Source of the DNA: Lepturacanthus savala
Taxonomy: Eukaryota; Chordata; Actinopteri; Scombriformes; Trichiuridae
Reading direction: 5' to 3'
Length of the DNA stretch: 64,000 nucleotides
Assembly: GCA_030544235.1 (NCBI GenBank)
Contig: CM060470.1
Location: forward strand, 30,706,098 to 30,770,097
Below are positions 51,104 through 63,575 of this stretch, one piece after another (positions within the stretch are counted from its first letter, which is position 1; every line of letters begins with the position of its first letter). Both the position numbers and the translations under genes were made by a program. The notes under the pieces were generated by a model that was not told the DNA's origin, did not search any database, and saw only the letters and a program-made list of their open reading frames with translations.

Positions 51104-54100
51104 TTATTATTATTAACCGGTAGTAAAGCAATTACTTCCATTTATGAACCACAAATAGGCTAACACCTTGAAAATGTTGCAAAACTGGAATACTTTTACC
51201 CTCGAAATTTACCCTTGTGTTGTATTGAATACATGTGATCTGTATGTAATATTTGTATCCAACACTGGGTCTGACATTTTATATCCAATAAACCACAAAT
51301 TATAGACTTATTCATGTATATACTGGAGTAGAATGCACTGTACATGTATGTAAAAATGTGAAAAAATGTCCATATGAGGTAAATCCTAACTTACATGGTA
51401 AACATGTTTACTTATGGTATTCCAGTGCTTACTTAGATGCAAAAATATATAAATTTAAAAAAAATTACCACTCCCCTGGGTTTAAGCTGTGGACTAAGAT
51501 GTATTGACGTCATTACAAGCCTGGCTGGATTTAACATGAATGGTCAGACAGACCAGAACAGCAACAGGAACCCCAAGGCAAGACTGGCATATGCAAAAGA
51601 GAGGGCTGTGCCACTGGAGCCAGTGAACCATAAATGTTCTACTAAGCTTGTATTACATAAAGTCTGAAATGCAGATTCACACAGTGTGCCTCCTTATTTA
51701 TGCATGCATATTCAAAGTGTGTTGTGTTACCTCACATGTTAAGTAGCTGTGTTAGATTATGAGCCATTGTGGCATTGCCATTCATAAAGCAGTAACAGAA
51801 ATCAGCCTTCTGTGAACTCACAGAGTTGCCGTGCTTGATTATAGTATATTATAGATAATGAGTATAACCATGAGTTTGATGAGTTTGTGGTTGGCAGAGT
51901 ACCTGTTTGTTTGTCAGTAGAGGTGACAGTTCAGCTGTAAGTTTCCACACATCTGGTGCATTTTGCTTCTAAAACCACTCCCTCCCCTGTTGCAGGTGAT
52001 TGTAAAGCTGGTTCTCACTAATCTGTTGTGAAGATAAATATATGTGAACTCTGGCCTAAGAAAGATAGAGAGACATAAAATAGGTCCAGGTTATTGTAGT
52101 TTACAGCTACAGAACAGTACAAAACTGGGTATTACTAAATATTGCAAGTGATTCTTAATGGAACAGGCATCCATTAGAGATATTCTGATAGTGTCTTTAC
52201 TGTTAAAGTTACATTATTGTTACATGCAAACTGCAAAGACATGAATGGGTAAATCTGTTTTGCATTTTCCAAATCAGGATTTTTTAGACTTTATTTTTTT
52301 ATTGAGTGCCCACAATGTGACTGGCTGTTCCAACACACAACTAAACCACAACGTGTCTTGACAATTAAGCACAAAACCTATTTCTTGCTATTTGTAGGCT
52401 TTACCCCATGTTTGTTGATGTAAGGGTACAATGTGTAGATTCCAGTGGCACCTTGTGGTGAGTTTGCAGATTGCATCCTGCTAAATGGAAAAATAATCAA
52501 TATTTTAAACTACATATATTGTTAAAGTTCCTTCGTATAAAAGATGCACATTTCAAATACTAGGAGGTTTGAGCAAGTTTATGACACCACTGTCCCCCAC
52601 GGAGTGTTTAATGCTTCTTACTTTCTTGTTTTTAACCCAAGGGGGTCTTAAATGCACCTGCATATGTGTGTATCATGCAAATAATCTCAGCAGTTGATGA
52701 TTAACATAGAAGAAAAACATCCAACTGTCCAGGTATTTTTAATTTTTTGTAACATTCATCATCCACATACAGAAGCAAGAATATAGAGATTATATTTCCT
52801 AAGACTTGGGGATAAACCCAGTAGGAGAAAAAAATCCTTGAAAAACAAGAAAGCTTGAAACATTACACCCTCAACTTTTGGCCTGATGAGTCATTGTATC
52901 GCTCTCTTCTGTCTTAGAAATTTCCATACACCCTCACCTAGTTTTCAGAATTTGTGACAGTGAGTTCATAGTCCCATGCTGTATCATGAGGGTGATAAGC
53001 ACTATTTTTGTCTACATACACTATGACATACGAGAATGAGATGGTTGATGATAAGGATTGCTTCATTACTGAGCTGCTATTTTTTTCCTGTCATAACTCT
53101 CTGTTATCAATAACTCACTGCTTCCATATCAGCAAATGTTTTATCAGTGATTTACTGACACTTCGGGAGCCATGTTGTTGATTTGTCACTGATCAAAGAA
53201 TGTTGTTGTCACTGGTGGGTTTAACCCTGAAAGAAAGGAAATGGCTTCACAAATGTATGCTTCATTGGTTCTCATTCATTATGTTGTGGCACTAGACACT
53301 ATTCTTCCTGCTGTTATTACTAAAGGAGGTAAATATTTCCTTTTCCCATTGAGACCTTATTCCACGGATTATTCCAGAATCCCAGGCATGCCGCCGTGGT
53401 TTAGGCAGGGCTGTGTATGGGGAATGACAGGAATGCATTGACTATGTGTTTGCCGCATTAAGGTCCACATTCCCTACATGGCTGCTTCCAATGACACCCG
53501 AAAAAGAAAGAATAACAGGGATGTTTTTAAAGTTTCAAAATAGCTAAATAGCAAGTAGCTCTTTGGTCAGTCAGAAAACCAGCAAAAGACCTTAGTTGTG
53601 TTTAAAAAGCAAACTAAAATGCAGATACTGTTTTAACTGGAATATGTATATTGCTACAGCTTGCTAACAACAAATAGCGTGGGCCCATAACAGAGCTGGA
53701 TCAATATTACATCAATATCATGATATGACATATATCATCTTAGATTTAGGATATCGTAGTGTCATGATATGGCATAAGTGTTGTCTTCTCCTGCCTTTAA
53801 AGGCTGCATTACAGCAGAGTGATGTCATACTACTCCAAGAACTAATGACATCTTTTTATATGTAATTTACCAAATATATAAATCTTAGGTTACAATAGAT
53901 CAATAGGCAGGGGTTCAAATATGCATAAAAGGAAGGTATGCAAAAATACTGGCATCTGTTTTCATACAATTTAAAAAATATAATAAAACTTATATATAAT
54001 AAGATGATATTTGTCGATTTTGTTTTATTTTTCTAGCCTTTCCTCACTTAAGTTATTATATGAAAGTGATTGCTGATTATTTATCAAAAATCTAATATTT

Positions 54101-54600
54101 TGTGAAAACACCAATAGTCATCCTTACAATATCTTTGCAACACTAATTTTGTCCATGTCGCCCATGTCGCAGAATGCTCTTATTGTAATTACTACAATTC
54201 CATCCTTTCTTTTCACTGATATTTGGGAGAAAGTATATAGGAAAATAAAAACAAAACATAACATGTTTTTATTGTGCTTTTCACCATGAAATGCATCAAT
54301 ATCTTCGATCTTTACTGTTTTACATAGAAGCAGAGATCCTGAAAAGTTTGTGCACTTCAGGACGTCATCTGTACTGATATTGGCAGACAATTTTTCTTTT
54401 TGAACAAAGACTTCACCAAGTGAGCAGACTGACTTGCTGCATGGTTAATTATGATAAATAGCGCTTGAAGTAGTTGGTGGATGTTTGTTTACTTTTGAGA
54501 AACGTTAGAAAAGGGTTGCATCACTGCTAAAAGTAAACATAAAGGGAACAACTTCTCTGACTTCTTTTTAACAGAACTGTCTGCAGGCTTCTTGACATCA
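50280..54600. other. No gene seen
   Basis: AT-rich noncoding sequence between kcne2 and slc5a3 with an (AT)n tract at 51049-51100. Open frames here are short and unsupported. Confidence 0.45.
51049..51100 (+). repeat. (AT)n microsatellite
   Basis: AT dinucleotides followed by TTA triplets to 51115. Confidence 0.95.
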
Positions 54601-54689
54601 CTTAGTAACCATATCCAACAAGCCTCCTTCACCCTAAACCTGTAGCTAAAATCAGTAGGAAGTGTTCAGACCTCCCCTGACAGGTCTAT

Positions 54690-54740
54690 CCTGGAGTAGA
54701 TCACTGAATATAAATATCTGGCCATGTGGCTAGACTTTTA
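54690..54740 (+). pseudogene. Possible LINE reverse-transcriptase scrap
   Basis: One frame reads ITEYKYLAMWLDF between stops, resembling the EYKYLGVWLD motif of fish LINE proteins. Too short for family assignment. Confidence 0.35.
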
Positions 54741-55010
54741 GTTTTTATAGTCAAAGACTGAAAACACTTAAACTGGACAATTTTATCCCCAAGCTTCCGA
54801 GAGCTTTATTATGGATATTTTTATTGACACATTTCCTGACCTGCCCTCAGCCTCTGTGCTGTTATGTAATGTTTAATATGTTTGATCTTTAATGCATGCT
54901 GCCTATCTATTCACATTATGCTTTTTTCTTTAATTTTTTAGCTCCTCTCATTCCCTCAAGGAGCTTTGCCTCTTGTCTGACTGCCATTGTAAATAAGAAA
55001 TTATTCTTAA

Positions 55011-55275
55011 ACCTCTATTGCATACTGTTGCCATATAGCAACAATTTCTTTATATTTTATTTATTAAAAGAAACTGTGATATAAAATCTATGTTTTTACA
55101 ATTAGGCATGAAAAGGGGACTTTTTGAAGAACATACAATTTATGAGGTCACATGACCAGGACATCCTGTTTGTCATCCCCTTTTGGGCATAGATATTTGA
55201 CATGTGAGCATCCTTGTCTCCAACCAAAGATTGTCTTTTATTCAAATAAAATTCTAATAAAAATTTAATGCACAA
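55011..55275 (-). mobile_element. piggyBac-like MITE, copy H, truncated
   Basis: Starts after TTAA (55007-55010) with ACCTCTATTGCATACTG and carries ATATAGCAACAATTTC and CATGACCAGGACATCCTG, but the opposite end is missing. Right limit approximate. Confidence 0.65.
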
Positions 55276-55295
55276 TCTAGGGTAGTTAAAATGTA

Positions 55296-55327
55296 TTATT
55301 ATTATTATTATTATCATTATTATTATG
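55296..55327 (+). repeat. (ATT)n microsatellite
   Basis: Short ATT triplet run with one ATC. Confidence 0.9.
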
Positions 55328-55607
55328 CCTGGTTAAATACAGGTTAAATATAAATAAAATAAACATTTAATACATCTTGATACTTGTTTGAAATACTTTG
55401 CCGCTTAGGCGTTTGTTTATTATATAGCCTACACTACGGGATTCTCATTGAGTGGAATATACCACTGCGACAGATTAAAAATGTAATTGTGTGAACACAT
55501 TGCAAGGCTTAACTTTTTTATTTAGTAATCATGAGCCACTACACGCTTATGATAGTTTTGCTGAATTCCAATTGATCAGTTTTGTCTTCAACTAACAAAT
55601 AACTCAA

Positions 55608-55735
55608 ACACCATCACCAGGGATAACATAAAGTCAGCAGGCCTGATGGTGCCCATAATGCTTTCACAGCCAAACTGGCCGATGTCACTTCTCCCTGTCT
55701 AACCCACCTGTTACATGAAATGTACATTGATTACT
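55608..55735 (+). pseudogene. Possible LINE reverse-transcriptase fragment
   Basis: One frame reads KVSRPDGAHNAFTAKLADVT and SPCLTHL, like the K.AGPDG...LK.ADVLA..LT.L stretch at the start of LINE reverse transcriptases. Stops and short length mark a relic. Confidence 0.45.
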
Positions 55736-55908
55736 GCTATGCTGTCAGAAACATATGGAGGTTGCATCCTGACCAATGTGCTTTAAAGTGTCATCTCCTG
55801 GATCTTGGAGAAGTGGAGGAAGGAGCCAGATCACAGCATGGCATAACACATGTAACCTGTAAGAATAAATTGCATACAAGCAGCAAAGTACAAACATTGA
55901 TCTATTAA

Positions 55909-57857
55909 ATTGATTTTTAATTAGCATGGTAGTATACTGTAGCAACTTTACTTCACCTTCACAGGTTTTTTTATTTTGGTTTATTGGCAACTTTCTAATA
56001 TATTTGTAAAGAAAGAAAACAACATCAGACTTTCTAGGAATTAAAAAGTCATGGACTTATTTCTATTCTTGACCCTGGTGTTTGTGCAGTACATCAACCT
56101 TTATCAGAGTTAGTAGTAAACACACCAGTGACTGCAACTACCTCTTTGTTACATGTAAATATACTGTATTGAAAAATTGAAAAAGGCAGAACTATTCATT
56201 TAAGGTCAAACATAAAACTGTAGATTGCTACACAATGTCCCAAGAGTGCAGTAAAACTAAAGTAATAATCTCAGTTTAAACATTAAACAAATCATGGCTG
56301 TTACTAAATGACAACAGATTTTTGGCCTGTCACAGTAGGAAAAGCACAAGTATATATAGCTCTGTTCTATTAACATGTCCCTGTAGGCCACAACAGTGTG
56401 ACAGTGAGCCAGCATGCACATTATCAGGACCCTGAAGCTGAAGACAACTCAGCCATCATTCATTTTATTAAACCTCTGCTCTTACTGTTAAATTTTCTTC
56501 AGTTGGAGCTCCGTCCAGTCTGTGTGAGTTGGGGGTTAATGTCCTGAGTTCAACCTGGTACAGTCCTATATTCTACCCCTTTTTGCCAGCATTGCCAGAC
56601 TTTAAACCCAACCAGAGCCCCTATGGCCTGTAGCCGTCCAGCTATAGCCTGAACAACTGGATGAATAGAGTTTGTCAGTATGACAAGAGGTGCTGCCTTA
56701 GATCAATCCATGGCATGAATGTCTCTGTTTTATGCACCCCTGGCGAGAAGATTACTACCCAGAAAGATCCCAAACAATAATTAACAGCAGACATAACATT
56801 GATAGATGTGTGGCTCACTGCAAACACCCATACAGACTACCAACGGGAGTCAAGTAAACGCTTAGTAGGTCACATTTGAGTTATGGTGTTTCATTGGATG
56901 AAGACCTTGCTCATTAAGTGATAGTAACAGGTCCCCCTTAATTAGACAATCCATCATGATCACAATGCTGTGAAGCTATTTGGAGCATTTGTTTCAGACT
57001 GTTGTTGGTCATTTCAATGACCAACAACAGTCTGAAAAACAGACAAAGAACAAAGCTTGGCCTGGATGCCAGTACTTTTCCACAAGGACAATATCATTCG
57101 TTTTCTCTTGGCGGGAGGGAGGGTCAGGGTTTGTGGAGGAGTAAAATGTGTAGGAGAGGTGGAATGATAAGTGACAAAGAGGATTTCAGGGCTGTCAAAC
57201 TCAAAAGTGTTTGCTGAGTCTCACAAAAATTAACAGCGGTATATTATATATCATTATATATAAGCCTAAGTCTGATCATCTCAGTAATGACAGGAAAATA
57301 TTCTTTAATTAATCAATGATTTAATGGTATGTGTAAAGGGTGTTCTCTTCCAGCAGAGGTAAATCAGAGGTCGACCTTTTGCAGTTTCCTTCCACACATG
57401 AAAAGAAATGAAAATGTTTAATTCACACTCAGTAATTCACACAGTTGAGTAGATGATGCAGGGTAATCACACCTTTCTGCATGGACACAGAACTGTGCAC
57501 ATTCTCAGCTTTTCAGGAAACATTCAAAATGGTTTAAATGTGCCATTATTATCAGCTGTTTTTGTTTCTATTTCATTCCTTATTTCTCTCTGGGTGTGTC
57601 ATAGTGCATCAGTGAGTCATTGGTTTATGAGGAATATAGAGCTCACTGTGACTTCAGAAAGCCACACATTGAGTATCAGTGTAGATCACCATGGGATGTA
57701 GCCAACAAGCAAGTACAGAGCAGCGATTGCATGTCCAACCACATGATTTTGAGGTTAAACTTGTACATTGTTTGCATGTGCTTCACAACAAGTTGTTTTA
57801 TACTGTATTTTGAAGTGTGTTTTCATTAGGCCATTTTAATTTACAAATTTAAGCTTA
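55909..57857. other. No gene seen
   Basis: Noncoding sequence between kcne2 and slc5a3; contains the perfect palindrome at 56992-57037. No other repeat could be assigned. Confidence 0.45.
56992..57037. repeat. Perfect 22-bp-arm palindrome
   Basis: The left arm TTTCAGACTGTTGTTGGTCA plus TT is followed by TC and the exact reverse complement, with no mismatch. Confidence 0.9.
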
Positions 57858-57951
57858 TGGATGGATGGATGGATGGATGGATGGATGGATGGATGGATGG
57901 ATGGATGGATGGATGGATGGATGGATGGATGGATGGATGGATGGATGGATG
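57858..57951 (+). repeat. (GGAT)n microsatellite
   Basis: About 23 GGAT units, uninterrupted. Confidence 0.97.
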
Positions 57952-57974
57952 AGTGGAATGAAATTGACCTGAGG

Positions 57975-58180
57975 GAAAATCCTAAATAACTGGATACTTT
58001 GATAACAAGCTGAGCCTCCAATCAAATGTGGATGCAGTTTCCAGAAAGATCCAATAATGCATCTTTACAAGAATTAGACCCTCTAATATTGTGGCCTGGG
58101 TTGGAAACCTGAATCTGGCCATCAACAATAGACTTGGCCAGTTTGTCTAATTGGACAGGTAAGTTATTGGGTGAGTCAGT
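57975..58180 (+). pseudogene. LINE C-terminal fragment
   Basis: One plus frame reads FDNKLSLQSNVDAVSRKIQ, a stop, then SNIVAWVGNLNLAINNRLGQ, which follows the order D-KL....N-D...RK.Q and ..VAW.GNL...N...L of fish LINE proteins. Stops mark it as dead. Confidence 0.6.
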
Positions 58181-58250
58181 TGCAGCACTCAGATTAGTCT
58201 ACAGGGCCTACGGACCAGGCCATATTAAACTGGCCTGATCATTCCCTGCA

Positions 58251-59100
58251 GATAGATAGAGAGAGGCCCCCCAGAGAACCAAAAGATAATAAACAAGTAT
58301 TGTTTGTTTGCACAGATTGGTAACCAGAATTTGCACTTTTGAACTCTGCACCAAAGTACTCTATGTAATGTAACGCTAATGTTGAATTTATCTGTTCAAC
58401 ATTAGTTATTGTTGTTAACACTGTATCCATTTTGAGATGATCTCATATTTTACTGTTGTTGGGTGCAATCCAACAACAGAATCTTGCAGCCCTTCAGTCC
58501 AGTTACTCAAGCATAAGGCGTTAACAATAACATCACTTTATTGTAATTCACCCTTTAAAACCAGGAAAAGTCAAGTCATGCCATATTCAGACAGACAAAA
58601 TCCCAAATCTAAGATGAAATCTAGTCTCATATCACAATACCGATATAATATTGCTGTGTTGCCTAGCCCTATGTTAGAGTGGTATTGGAATGAGTCATTA
58701 CCATCTTCATAATGAGATACTTCGTTTCAAATTACAAGAATGATATAATATTGTCCTATGTTAGAGTGGTAATAAAACAGGTCATTACCATCTTGACAAT
58801 GAAATATCATACAGTCCATAACTAATATGGTTCAAATTTGTTGTTTTAAATCCTTTTGCCATTTCTTTAAAATAGAATTGACAAACAGAAAACATCATGG
58901 AACTTGCTGATGATCACATGATCCATAAAAAAGGTGTTGCAATATTCTTTCATAAACTACAAAACAACTGACTTGACAGGAAATTAGATGCATATTAAAA
59001 TGTTGAATTCTGAAATAAACGTCATTGTATTTTTAACCTTTACCCAGTGTATTGAGAACGTTCCTCTGCAGTGATGGTATAATCTCTTTTTTTTCCTCTC
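58251..59100. other. No gene seen
   Basis: AT-rich noncoding sequence before the slc5a3 3' region. Confidence 0.4.
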
Positions 59101-61161
59101 AGAACATGAAGAAAGAAAACACATTATTCTTTTTGTCTCCACAAAAAACTTTATTTCCAGTCTCTAAAAATAAAATCCATAAAAATAACATGATATATTC
59201 TTTCAGAAACAAAGAAAATGATTTAAAGCTGTTTCACCACACAGCAATCATCACTTCTCAAACCTCCATAAAGTTTTGCATCATGTGTATCTGACACTGG
59301 TTAAGTATTAGTCTGTCACATTATCACATTGCCTTTTTGGACTGAAACTATCCAACACTCAAACCAATCAATTAAAATCAAATTCCAACTCACAGTATGA
59401 ACACTTATTTTTTTATATTCTGGGGGTTGAGATGTTGTTACACCTTACACAGTAAATAAAATACACAATACAGAAATCCTGCATTTTATGTACCTGGCCG
59501 AATAACCCATGAAAATGTTTTCAACAAGCTCATCTGGTGATGTGTTGATTATTAACCTATATTATTATTCTCTGCTGATGTCAACTGCAAATACCCTGTA
59601 TAACAAAGCTTGTTTATCAGGTGACTATAATCAAAGGTGACATTCACTGAACGCAAGTTTCAAGACGTAAAATTAAACCAGTCACTTCGTTTTTTTTTTT
59701 TTTCATTTAAGCATTGCACACTAAGACACATTTGGTTGGGAGGTTCAAAAAAGATGCGCTTAAAACAACTTTAAATTACATTTTAGCACTGTGGTGCATT
59801 AAAAGGTACCACACACAAACACACACAGTAGATACACAAGAGAGTTCCTGCTATAGAAGAAATGTATATGTAGGTGACACAATGAGCCCAGAATTATAGT
59901 GTACACAATATTAACATAACACAGACTGATCACACATTTCAACGATGTGAATCATAAAATCATATATATGTGCATAAAATATGAATTAATAAACAATCAC
60001 TGGAGCTTGTGGCTTTTTGTTATAATGCAGTAGTAGTGCACAATAAGCTGTATGTTTGTTTTAAATCATAACAATACAGCCACAAAATAAATCTAAATGA
60101 CAGTAGTATAAACATATCTCAAACAATAACTTCACAGGTCCAGATATGACTGGATTTTGGTCGTCTGTGACAACACATCAGACAGTCGAAATGGGTGAGT
60201 ACCACAATATGTATATTCGGTTTAGCTATTATCTCTATGGAAAAAATAAGGAAGGAAAAAAAAGGAATTTTTCGCTTGTGCTTTTCTTTCCATTTTTCAT
60301 TCTATCAACATACATAATACCAGATACATAGCATGGCATTTGATGATTTTTGATACAATAACTAAACAAAATCACTTATGATATTAAAAATGATCACATG
60401 AAACAACAGCAATGATTCATAGCACTTAATATTAACTCTTGCTTTACAAACTTAATGGTCCCCATACAAAAGAGAGGCTTGGATATGATTCACACATATT
60501 CTCCCCAGCAAAGAATTGGACATTTATTAGGCAATTAGTTAACAACCTTGACATCACTGTCCAGGCCACAGTACAATTAAATAGTAATCACATAGTAGTT
60601 CTACTGATAAAATTAAATTATAGTCATGGTGTTCAGTGACCAGAAACAAACTGTCACAGCCTATAAGATAAAATCGACTGAGTTACTACAGACATTTGTA
60701 TGCTATATCAGTAACTAAGCCTACAGTCACTGCCAACAAGAGTGGGACAATGATCTTAAATCACAGAATGTTTTTCATTATTCAAAAACAAAATTAGAAG
60801 TACATATGTCAAATAAGACAAATTAAATTATCTTAAGAGTACAATATTCTAAAATTCCCAGTTGATATTCTTCTGAATGCAGGGTTAACAAGCACTGTAC
60901 AAAAAGGACACATTGGTCCCAGATAAGCTTCATAGTCATAAAGCAGAACATTTTTTCTTACGTGGAGAAGCTTTAATCATTAAAAAAATGATTAGAACAA
61001 GCTTAGATCTCTGTTAGAGAGCTACAAAAGACAACTGTAAATATTACAGACAGAGCTTTTCGAACTTTTAGAAAATTCAAATGTTTGTAACAGCCTGTCC
61101 CCCCTTCACATAACCTCCACCTTTCACACATCAGCCTCTGTTGGTTCAGTGCAGTGTTGGA
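59101..61161 (-). other. Probable slc5a3 3' UTR
   Basis: AT-rich sequence after the slc5a3 stop on the minus strand with several AATAAA signals (plus-strand TTTATT near 59150 and 60520). SLC5A3 has a very long 3' UTR in mammals, so most of this may be transcribed; the end is not defined. Confidence 0.4.
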
Positions 61162-63288
61162 CTACAATGAAAAATAAACAAACATGAAGATAGCCACAGA
61201 GCAAACACATACTAGGCCCAGGTTGAGGAAAATTTTAACTTTAGGTGGCTCATAAAGCATCTCCGCAACAAGCCGTGTATCATCCTGCACCCCTTTTTGC
61301 TGGGCGCTCTGTGATTCCTCCTTAAATCCACAGAAACAGTCCAGTAAACGCATGCACCTGCTGGTAACTCCGTTACCGTCCTCTGCTCGGATCATCTCTA
61401 TCTTTCCATTACCAAAGTGATCAGCAGGGGTGGTTACAGGGGAGGTCTCTGAACTTAGAGATGCTGGGTCTTGGTCAGTCGGTGGAACCAGCAGCTTGAT
61501 GTCTGCCCCATCTAGACATCTATCATTTCTGACATCTGGAGGCATTGCTTTGTGTAGGCTTCCATCGCCATTGCAGTGGCTCTTCTCAGTCAGCCTGTAC
61601 ATTTCCTCTCTGTTCTTCATGGGAAGCCTTTCAATGTTGCAGAGCCCCCAGACTGTAGTGGTGTGAACCTGCTCCTCGTCTGGTGGAGAGGTTATGAGAC
61701 TGACCACCACAGCCACCAGCCCTGAAATCCAGAACAGCCCTGCAGCCACATACATGTAGTGGACATGAACAATGAAGGCAGGCCTAGAATCTGGCTGGTC
61801 GCAGCGAGGCTGGCGGTAGACAAATGCTAGGATAAGTCGCACAGTACCTAGTGTGAAGCCTGTCATGCCTCCCCAAAATGCTCCCTTTTCATTGCACCTT
61901 TTCCAGAACACTCCTAGCAAGAAGAGGGCAGCAATTGGTGGCGTGAGGTAGCCAGCAACTTCCTGGATGTAGAGGTATGTCTGTCCGCCTTGCATGTCAA
62001 TAATGACAGGGACCCAGGCAATGCTGATTACCACCATGAGCACAACGAACATGCGTCCCACAATCAGCAACTCCCGCTGTGATGCTGCCCTCCGGACACT
62101 TTTGTAGATGTCCAGGGTGAAGATGGTGCTTGCGCTGTTGAAGATGGAATCAAGATCACTCATCAGGGCAGCGATCATCACTGCCATCATCAGACCCCTG
62201 AGTCCCACAGGCATCACAGCCATGACCAGGCGAGGGTAGGCAATGTTTGAGCAGCCAGCCTGAGATCCGCACACTGCCATGCAGTGCTCTGGCCCGATGC
62301 AGGCTATTTCGTTGGCAAACAAGATCCGGGAGATCATACCTGGAATGACTATTAAAAACATGGGCAGGATCTTGAGAAATCCAGCCATTAGTGTTGAGCA
62401 CTTTGCATGAGTAATGTTCTTTGCTGCTAGCACTCTCTGAACGATGACCTGGTCTGCACACCAGTACCAAATAGATGCAGGAGTCTGGCCAAGAAGGAAG
62501 CCTGGCCATGGGATGTCTTCATCCAGAGGACCACGGAGGATGCGTAGAGAGTTTGGCTTCGGCTCAACGCGGCAGGAGGGAGAATAGGAGAAGTTTCCGG
62601 TAGCAATAATAGCAGACACATTGGGAATTGCCTTCATGTACTGAGTCCTGACACCGTCGAGCCCACCAACTTTGTTTAGACTGATGATGGATAAGGTAAG
62701 GGCTCCACCAATCATCAACACTGCCTGAAGAGCATCCGTGTACAATACTGCCACCAAACCACCAGTTACAGTGAGCAGTGCAGTCATACTAATGAGCAGG
62801 ACAATAGACAAGTAAAGGTTCCAGCCCAGGGACTCCTGAATAAAGAGAGCTCCAGCATACAAGTCCACAGACAGTTTGGTAAAAATGTAAAGTAACACAG
62901 ACAAGGAAGCAAAGTAAATCTTTAGCCTGTTGCCACCATAGCGTTTTGATAGGTACTCAGGCATGGTGTAGACTCCTGAGTGGATATATACAGGGACAAA
63001 CACCCAGCCAAGCAACTGCAGAAGTAGAAGTGCATTAAATTCCCATGCTCCAACAGCAAAGCCACTTGCAGCTCCCGACCCAGCCAGGCCTATGAAATGT
63101 TCACTTCCAATGTTACTGACAAAGAGTGATGCACCTATCACTATCCATGTCATGGAGCGCCCCGCCAGGAAGTAGCCAGACACAGTGCTACGATTGGCTT
63201 TCCACATGGCAAAAAACCCGATGACTAGCACCAGGACAAAATACAGCGCAACCACAGCTATGTCAACCGCTTCCATTCGAGGAGCCAT
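61162..63288 (-). CDS. slc5a3: Sodium/myo-inositol cotransporter SMIT1
   Basis: This 708-aa protein (human about 718) is the SLC5-family symporter that brings myo-inositol into cells with sodium; it is an osmolyte transporter induced by hypertonicity in mammals. The N-terminus VDIAVVALYFVLVLVIGFFA is the first membrane segment; VSGYFLAGRSMTWIVIGASL and NIGSEHFIGLAGSGA are SLC5 core motifs; DQVIVQRVLAAKN and ALMSDLDSIFNSASTIFT follow, with a hydrophilic loop of about 130 residues and a last membrane segment at the very C-terminus. About 14 segments fit the LeuT-type fold. The CDS has no introns, which fits SLC5A3 and argues against the multi-exon SLC5A11. A splice acceptor (gctgtcttgcag) ends at 63576, so the 5' UTR part of this exon starts at 63575. 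Same-strand neighbour downstream is kcne2. Confidence 0.96.
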   Translation of the reverse strand: MAPRMEAVDIAVVALYFVLVLVIGFFAMWKANRSTVSGYFLAGRSMTWIVIGASLFVSNIGSEHFIGLAGSGAASGFAVGAWEFNALLLLQLLGWVFVPVYIHSGVYTMPEYLSKRYGGNRLKIYFASLSVLLYIFTKLSVDLYAGALFIQESLGWNLYLSIVLLISMTALLTVTGGLVAVLYTDALQAVLMIGGALTLSIISLNKVGGLDGVRTQYMKAIPNVSAIIATGNFSYSPSCRVEPKPNSLRILRGPLDEDIPWPGFLLGQTPASIWYWCADQVIVQRVLAAKNITHAKCSTLMAGFLKILPMFLIVIPGMISRILFANEIACIGPEHCMAVCGSQAGCSNIAYPRLVMAVMPVGLRGLMMAVMIAALMSDLDSIFNSASTIFTLDIYKSVRRAASQRELLIVGRMFVVLMVVISIAWVPVIIDMQGGQTYLYIQEVAGYLTPPIAALFLLGVFWKRCNEKGAFWGGMTGFTLGTVRLILAFVYRQPRCDQPDSRPAFIVHVHYMYVAAGLFWISGLVAVVVSLITSPPDEEQVHTTTVWGLCNIERLPMKNREEMYRLTEKSHCNGDGSLHKAMPPDVRNDRCLDGADIKLLVPPTDQDPASLSSETSPVTTPADHFGNGKIEMIRAEDGNGVTSRCMRLLDCFCGFKEESQSAQQKGVQDDTRLVAEMLYEPPKVKIFLNLGLVCVCSVAIFMFVYFSL

Positions 63289-63575
63289 TTTTACATTACT
63301 CTTTTTTTTTACTCTTGGAAATAATTTTCACAGCAAAATGAATCTTTCCAAAAGTCTAATATGATGTAAATTTTATAAACTTAATAAATAACAAAAAATA
63401 AAAATGCAAATGCTCTGCTTTGGTTTGCTGTCTGGATGGAAGCTGTAGTATCCACCGTCAGGTCAAATTCACTAGGTGTGCTTCGGAGGGGGTTATCCAC
63501 CGGCACTGAGGTCGTTCTAGTTTTAGAGGAGGATGACGTAGGCATCTGGTCTAGAAAGGTCTAGAGTAAACATTC
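63289..63575 (-). other. slc5a3 5' UTR part of the coding exon
   Basis: Lies between the start codon and a good acceptor (ctttgctgtcttgcag reading on the minus strand). In mammals the first SLC5A3 exon is shared with MRPS6; that exon is not in this window. Confidence 0.5.

Noticed and set aside
51437..51667. 76-aa plus-strand open frame between kcne2 and slc5a3
   Set aside because: No family similarity, no splice or promoter context; could be MRPS6 or SMIM11 by position but shows no resemblance.
61430..61666. 78-aa plus-strand open frame
   Set aside because: Antisense to slc5a3.
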